Shown in pieces: positions 59,576 to 64,000 of a stretch of DNA of 64,000 nt (positions within the stretch are counted from its first letter, which is position 1; every line of letters begins with the position of its first letter). The DNA is from Actinomadura rudentiformis (GTDB taxonomy: Bacteria; Actinomycetota; Actinomycetes; Streptosporangiales; Streptosporangiaceae). The notes under the pieces were generated by a model. The model did not search any database and was not told the DNA's origin. It was given only the letters and a program-made list of their open reading frames with translations. The DNA lies in NCBI RefSeq assembly GCF_008923185.1, contig NZ_WBMT01000037.1, positions 17,933-81,932 on the forward strand. The letters run 5' to 3'. A program made the translations under genes and the position numbers.

Positions 59576-60214
59576 TCAGGAGACGGGGCCCTCGGAGGGC
59601 ACCTGGGTCGCGCTCTCCACCACGTGGTCGACGAAGCCGTAGTCCTTGGCCTCGGCGGCGGTGAACCAGCGGTCACGGTCAGAGTCGCGCTCGATCTGGT
59701 CCAGCTCCTGGCCCGTGTGGAAGGCGATCTTCTCGGCGAGCGTCTTCTTGACGTACAGCATCTGCTCGGCCTGGATCTTGATGTCCGAGGCCGTGCCGCC
59801 GATACCGCCGGACGGCTGGTGCATCATGATCCGCGCGTGCGGCAGGGCGAAGCGCTTGCCGGTCGTGCCCGCGCAGAGCAGGAACTGCCCCATCGAGGCG
59901 GCCAGGCCCATGCCGACCGTCACGATGTCGTTCGGGACGTACTGCATGATGTCGTAGATCGCCATGCCGGCGGTGACGGAGCCACCGGGCGAGTTGATGT
60001 AGATCGTGATGTCGCGGCGGCCGTCCTCGGCGGACAGCAGGAGCAGCTCGGCGCAGATGCGGTTGGCGATGTCGTCGTCGACCTGCTGGCCGAGCACGAC
60101 GATCCGCTGCCGCAGCAGGCGCTGGAAAAGCTGCTCACCCAGGGGAAGCAGGGGCGCCTCGGCCACCCGCGCCTGGATCGGCGACGACTCGTCGAAAGTC
60201 GGAGGCATGCTCAC
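59576..60214 (-). CDS. clpP1: ATP-dependent Clp protease proteolytic subunit 1
   Basis: 212 residues from GTG 60214, chosen for GGAGG seven bases upstream; ATG 60208 is close behind. Catalytic Ser in GMGLAASMGQFLLCAG, His in RIMMHQPSGGIGGTASDI and Asp in ERDSDRDRWFTAAEAKDYG. First gene of clpP1-clpP2-clpX; the upstream 540 bp separate it from tig and should hold its promoter. Confidence 0.95.
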   Translation of the reverse strand: MSMPPTFDESSPIQARVAEAPLLPLGEQLFQRLLRQRIVVLGQQVDDDIANRICAELLLLSAEDGRRDITIYINSPGGSVTAGMAIYDIMQYVPNDIVTVGMGLAASMGQFLLCAGTTGKRFALPHARIMMHQPSGGIGGTASDIKIQAEQMLYVKKTLAEKIAFHTGQELDQIERDSDRDRWFTAAEAKDYGFVDHVVESATQVPSEGPVS

Positions 60215-60686
60215 CGGGTGTTCCTCCGGTCCTTTAATCGGTTCGGATGATTGGACATTAACGCGCTCCCGCCACCGTTTAAGCCGGGAGCCCCGCCTTT
60301 TCGCTCGGGGCGTAGCTGTGTTGACTGGCTCTTGCGGCCTCGGACCTTCGCCTGGCGGCTCAGGCCCGAACCGCAAAAGCGGGCGAGCGCGACATCGCTT
60401 CGCGATCTTCGCGGGGAGCTTCGCCTGCGGCTCGCTCCCCGCTCAGCGCCGCGCGCTCGCGTGCGGGCCGGGGTTCTCGCAGTCGCTGGTGACGGGGGTC
60501 TCGCCGGTCATCACTGGCTCGGCGGGCACCAGCCGCTCGGTCGACACAGCAGCTCGCTGGTCACCGGTAACTCGGTGGTCCCCGTAACTCCGGTCGCCGG
60601 AGACTATGCACGCCCCGTCCGCGATTGCGGATAGCAGACGCCCCGCCCGGTGGGGAGCCAGGCACCCACATCCGGGGCACGTATGC
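60215..60686. other. Non-coding region between clpP1 and tig
   Basis: No gene seen in about 470 bp. The end next to clpP1 should carry its promoter. A 9-bp hairpin (GCGGGGAGC 60411-60419 with 60434-60442) and several short GGTCACCGGTAACTCGG-like repeats are present near 60480-60600, reminiscent of the minisatellites elsewhere but not regular. Confidence 0.45.
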
Positions 60687-60723
60687 AGAAGCCCCGCACC
60701 CCTTGGCGGGGTGCGGAGCTTCT
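60687..60723 (-). terminator. tig terminator
   Basis: AGAAGCCCCGCACCCC (60687-60702) pairs with GGGGTGCGGAGCTTCT (60708-60723) with one mismatch and a 5-nt loop. It starts 30 bp after the tig stop on the minus strand. Confidence 0.8.
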
Positions 60724-60753
60724 GTGGTGATCTCAGGAGGGGCTGAGAGGGCG

Positions 60754-62247
60754 TCAGGCGTCCTTCTTGTCCTCGTCCCGGGACCCGGCAGGCTCTCCGG
60801 CCGCGGCCTCGTCAGCGGCGGCCTCCGGGGCCTCCGTGGTGTCGGCGTCCGCGGCGTCGGCATCCGTGGTGTCGGTGTCCGTGGCGTCGGCGGTCTCGGC
60901 CTCTACGGTCTCGCCCGTCTCGCCGTTCAGCTCGCGCCGGACGGCCTCGACGTCGATCACGTTGCCGGCCTCGTCCTTGACCGTGACGTGCTCGACCACG
61001 AGGTTGAGGGCCTTGCTGCGCAGCACCTCCGACACGATCGCCGGGAGCTGGTTGTTGTCGGTGAGGTACTGGGCCAGCTGCTGCGGGGCCACGCCCATCT
61101 GCATGGCCTGCGTGACCACGTACTCGCTGAGCTCCTCGTTCTCGACGCCCAGCTCCTCCTGCACGGCGAGCTGGTCGAGCACGAAGCCGCCCTTGACGGC
61201 CAGCGCGGCGGCGTCGGCCACCTCCTGGTCGAAGTCCTCCTCGGACTTGTCCTCGTCCTTGAGGTAGTCGGCCTTGGTCATGCCGGCCATCTGGAGCTGC
61301 TGCTCCAGCTGCTGGTTGCGGCGGCCGATCTCTTCCTCGACGACCTTCTCCGGCAGCGGGATCTCGACCTTCTCGAGGAGGGCCTCGAGGGCCTTGTCAC
61401 GGGCGTCGGACAGCTGCTGCATCCGGCCCTGGCGGTCGAGGCGGTTCTTCACGTCGTCGCGCAGCTCGCCGATGGTGTCGAACTCGCTGGCCATCTGGGC
61501 GAAGTCGTCGTCCAGCTCCGGCATGTTCTTGACCTTGACGCTCTGCACCGTGACGGTGACCTCGGCCTCCTCGCCGGCGCGCTCGCCGCCGACCAGGGTG
61601 CTGGTGAACGTCTTGCTCTCGCCGGCCTTCAGGCCGATCAGGGCGTCGTCCAGGCCCTCGATGGCCGACTTGCTGCCGACCTCGTAGGAGTAACCGCTGG
61701 TGGAGGCGTCCTCGATGTCCTCGCCGTCGATCGTGGCGGCCAGGTCGACGGTGGCGAAGTCACCCTCCTCGACGGCGCGCTCGACGGTGGTCAGCGAGGC
61801 GAACCGCTCGCGCAGGTTGTCGACGGTCTCGTCGATCTGCTCGTCGGTGACCTCGGCGGTCTCGACGGTGACCTCGAGGCCGTCGTAGTCCGGCACCTCG
61901 AACTTGGGCCGGATGTCGACCTCGGCGGTGAACGCGAACTGCTCACCGTCGTTGAGCTCGGTCACCTCGACCTCGGGCTGGCCGAGGACGAAGAGCTCCT
62001 TCTCCTCGACGGCGCGCCCGTACAGCTCGGGCAGCGCGTCGTTGACCGCCTCCTGCAGGACCGCACCCCGGCCGACGTACTTGTCGATCAGCGGGGCGGG
62101 AACCTTGCCGCGGCGGAAGCCCTTGATGCTGACCTGCTGCGAGATCTCCTTGTACGCCTTGTCGAGGTTCGGCTTGAGCTCGTCGAACGGAACCTCGACG
62201 GTGAGCTTGACCCTCGTGGGGGTCAGCTCCTCGACATCGGTCTTCAC
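60754..62247 (-). CDS. tig: Trigger factor, ribosome-bound chaperone and prolyl isomerase
   Basis: 497 residues from GTG 62247 (AAGGAGA upstream; the long open frame upstream is not homologous). N-terminal ribosome-binding domain with the signature GFRRGKVPAPLIDKYVG, FKBP-like PPIase domain around residues 155-240 (EEGDFATVDLAATIDGEDIE), then the helical C-terminal chaperone domain. The last ~60 residues are an acidic Ala/Asp/Thr tail (TADATDTDTTDADAADADTT), common in actinobacterial trigger factors. Upstream of clpP1, the conserved order. Confidence 0.95.
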   Translation of the reverse strand: MKTDVEELTPTRVKLTVEVPFDELKPNLDKAYKEISQQVSIKGFRRGKVPAPLIDKYVGRGAVLQEAVNDALPELYGRAVEEKELFVLGQPEVEVTELNDGEQFAFTAEVDIRPKFEVPDYDGLEVTVETAEVTDEQIDETVDNLRERFASLTTVERAVEEGDFATVDLAATIDGEDIEDASTSGYSYEVGSKSAIEGLDDALIGLKAGESKTFTSTLVGGERAGEEAEVTVTVQSVKVKNMPELDDDFAQMASEFDTIGELRDDVKNRLDRQGRMQQLSDARDKALEALLEKVEIPLPEKVVEEEIGRRNQQLEQQLQMAGMTKADYLKDEDKSEEDFDQEVADAAALAVKGGFVLDQLAVQEELGVENEELSEYVVTQAMQMGVAPQQLAQYLTDNNQLPAIVSEVLRSKALNLVVEHVTVKDEAGNVIDVEAVRRELNGETGETVEAETADATDTDTTDADAADADTTEAPEAAADEAAAGEPAGSRDEDKKDA

Positions 62248-62516
62248 TGGGGTAGGTCTCCTTGGATCCGGCGCTGTCTCGGCCGCGGCGTTCGAGGTTC
62301 GACGCGTACTCAGCCAATCAGTCTTGGTCTCGGACGCGGGCACGCCGAAGAACCGGCTCCGCGCCTCGCGCGCCAAGTCTATGGGGTCCGGACGGCGGGT
62401 GAGGACATCAGCAGCACAGAAGGCGCAGGGAAAGCCCCCGACGGCCGATCTCCTACCGTGACGCGTGTTGCGTAAGGGTGTGACATAGAGCACGTCAACC
62501 CTCATACTCGTGCGGG

Positions 62517-63761
62517 ATGAACGGGATAGTTGCGGCCTTTGGGGCAACCGGGCTTTATTACGTCGGCTTCGCCATCTTCAAGCTCGCCGCGGACCGGATG
62601 GAGCCCGTCCGCGGTAACCGGATCCCGCGCACGGTCTGGGTGGTCCTCACCAACTGGATCTTCCTGGTCGGTCTCGCGCTCGTCCTGGGCGGCCTCAGCC
62701 TGCAGATCCTCGCGCTGACCAAACTGTCCCTTGGCATCGCCGTCCCGGTCTTCATGTCCGGGGTCGTCCCGCTGATCCTCATCTCGATGATCTTCTTCGG
62801 CGAGCGCATGACCGCCCGCGAGTGGCTCAGCCTCGTGCTGATCGGCGCGGCGATGGTGCTGCTCGCACTGTCGATCGGCGACCCGCCCCCGCTGGAGACG
62901 GTCGACGTGCCGCTCTGGAAGCTCGGCGTGGTGGTCGGCCCGGCGATCCTGGTGCCGCTGCTGATCATCATCCTGAGCGACTACCGGCCGGACGGGCGGC
63001 ATGCGCGTCCGATCACGGGCATCGCGTACGGGCTGAGCTCCGGCTTCCCGGTCGGTACCGCCGAGCTCGCCATCAAGGGGTGGAGCGACAACGGCGCCAA
63101 GGGCCTGGACATCCTGTCGACCCCGTACCCGTACATCACAGTGCTGTCGGCCGCGCTCGGCTTCGGCATCTTGGTCGCCGCGTTCCAGCGTTGCCGGGTG
63201 ACGATCGTGGCGACCGTGATGACGGTGAGCGCCAAGACGTACCTGCTGCTCATGGGCACGTTCATGTACGCCGAGCCCTGGCCTAGCGACTTCCAGCACT
63301 TCTCGCTACGGCTGGGCGCGCTGGCGCTGGGTGCGATCGCGGTACTGCAGTTCCCGCGCCACGATCCCGTACGCGAGAACGCCGGCTCGGGCTACGAGGA
63401 AGTGCCGCCCGCTCAGGATCCCTTCGGCCAAGCCTCACCGGCCGCGCGCGGGCCGCTGCCGCAGGCTCCGCTCGTCCGCGATCCGCTAGCAGGAATCCCG
63501 TTCGCGGGCGCCACGCCGTTGTCGTCTCCGACACCACCGCAGTCACCCGTTCAACCGGATGCGCCGGAACCGGGCCAGCCGAACGTGCCACCGCCCCGCC
63601 AGCCGAACGTTGCCGAACCACCCGGCCAACCGAACCCGCCGGGTCAAGCAATCGTGCCACCTGACCAGGCCAACCAGCCGCCTGCGCAAGCGGAGGAGAG
63701 GCCGACCGGGCGGTATCCCGCCCGGCCGACGCCTCCTCCGCCCGGCCCCTACGAGGGCTAG
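62517..63761 (+). CDS. DMT/EamA-like membrane transporter with Pro-rich tail
   Basis: 414 residues. About nine or ten transmembrane segments in the first 285 residues (VWVVLTNWIFLVGLALVLGG; GIAVPVFMSGVVPLILISMI; WLSLVLIGAAMVLLALSIGD), with a two-repeat DMT-like layout. The final ~130 residues are Pro/Gln/Asn-rich (PGQPNVPPPRQPNVAEPPGQ) and probably cytosolic and disordered. Substrate unknown. Divergent from tig with a 269-bp gap. Confidence 0.75.
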   Translation: MNGIVAAFGATGLYYVGFAIFKLAADRMEPVRGNRIPRTVWVVLTNWIFLVGLALVLGGLSLQILALTKLSLGIAVPVFMSGVVPLILISMIFFGERMTAREWLSLVLIGAAMVLLALSIGDPPPLETVDVPLWKLGVVVGPAILVPLLIIILSDYRPDGRHARPITGIAYGLSSGFPVGTAELAIKGWSDNGAKGLDILSTPYPYITVLSAALGFGILVAAFQRCRVTIVATVMTVSAKTYLLLMGTFMYAEPWPSDFQHFSLRLGALALGAIAVLQFPRHDPVRENAGSGYEEVPPAQDPFGQASPAARGPLPQAPLVRDPLAGIPFAGATPLSSPTPPQSPVQPDAPEPGQPNVPPPRQPNVAEPPGQPNPPGQAIVPPDQANQPPAQAEERPTGRYPARPTPPPPGPYEG

Positions 63762-63768
63762 AAGCGTC

Positions 63769-64000
63769 TAGCGGCGCTTATCGCGCCCCTTACCGCCGCC
63801 CTTGCCTTGGCTGGGAAGGCCCTTGTCGAGGCCTGCCCGCCGCAGTGCGTCCGCCATAGCGCCGCCACCGCCGCCGCCCGAACCGGAGTCGCGGCCACCG
63901 CGCCCACCTTGGCCGCCGCCGCGCCCAGCTTGGCCGCCGCCCCGCTGGCCGCCGCCGCCCCGCTGGCCTTGCTGGCCCTGCTGACCGCCGCCGCTCTGAC
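63769..64000 (-). CDS. Gly/Gln/Arg-rich C-terminus of an unidentified protein (5' end outside window)
   Basis: The minus-strand frame from the right edge stops with TAG at 63769-63771. It reads as a Gly/Gln-rich low-complexity stretch (QQGQRGGGGQRGGGQAGRGG), then AMADALRRAGLDKGLPSQGK and a basic end GRDKRR. RGG-like tails of this kind are found on RNA-binding proteins and DEAD-box helicases, but the visible part does not allow an assignment. It is convergent with the DMT gene, 7 bp apart. Confidence 0.55.

Noticed and set aside
60754..62547. 597-residue version of trigger factor
   Set aside because: The first 100 residues have no trigger-factor homology; GTG 62247 has AAGGAGA and starts at the conserved N-terminus.

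Overview
This is a high-GC actinobacterial chromosome window. Gene order (rne-rplU-rpmA-obg-proB-proA; mreBCD-PBP2-rodA; tig-clpP1-clpP2-clpX; valS and folC close together) and abundant XRE/DUF397, SMI1/KNR4 and Ser/Thr-kinase genes suggest a filamentous Streptosporangiales-type actinomycete, perhaps Thermomonosporaceae. That placement is inference from gene content; no rRNA or tRNA gene was seen.

Layout. 0-7.1 kb: the tail of an unknown gene, a 16-bp minisatellite, a Tat-exported metallophosphoesterase, then proA, proB, obg, rpmA and rplU on the minus strand. 7.1-21.7 kb: an accessory region inserted between rplU and rne, which are neighbours in many actinobacteria. It holds a DUF397 gene beside a broken and internally inverted XRE-DUF5753 gene, two small coupled ORFs, several IS5-type transposase remnants flanking an SDR/LysR pair, an NTF2-like/TetR pair, a large secreted subtilase divergent from a MarR regulator, a secreted propeller-like protein, HD and SMI1/KNR4 genes, an 18-bp minisatellite, and a TetR/epimerase pair sharing an operator. 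21.7-34.5 kb: conserved core with rne, two radical-SAM-associated genes, rodA, PBP2, mreD, mreC, mreB and ndk. 34.5-44.7 kb: an MFS transporter, DUF4233, folC with a divergent folC-like paralogue, small membrane proteins and valS. 44.7-57.4 kb: a second accessory block between valS and clpX. 57.4-64 kb: clpX, clpP2, clpP1, tig, a DMT-like transporter and the tail of a Gly/Gln-rich protein.

Most interesting item. At 51.05-52.84 kb an RsbW-like ATPase gene is followed by a 35-residue highly charged ORF and a 373-residue protein-isoaspartyl-methyltransferase-like gene with a long C-terminal extension. This matches what I recall of the imiditide RiPP family (aspartimide-forming PIMT acting on a linear charged precursor). 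The block, together with a divergent XRE-TPR regulator and an HFCD-type flavoprotein, is bracketed by inverted copies of an ~80-bp repeat (49026-49103 and 52981-53062), so it may be a transferable module.

How the parts fit. The core loci cover proline synthesis, ribosome assembly, RNA decay, lateral wall synthesis and ATP-dependent proteolysis. The accessory blocks are mostly regulator-plus-target pairs, each with a visible palindromic operator between or upstream of the genes: LysR/SDR, TetR/NTF2, MarR/subtilase and TetR/epimerase. Three paralogous membrane-anchored proteins with a shared extracytoplasmic domain surround valS. Start codons were chosen from ribosome binding sites and family length. 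All family assignments come from motif recognition by eye, not from database searches.
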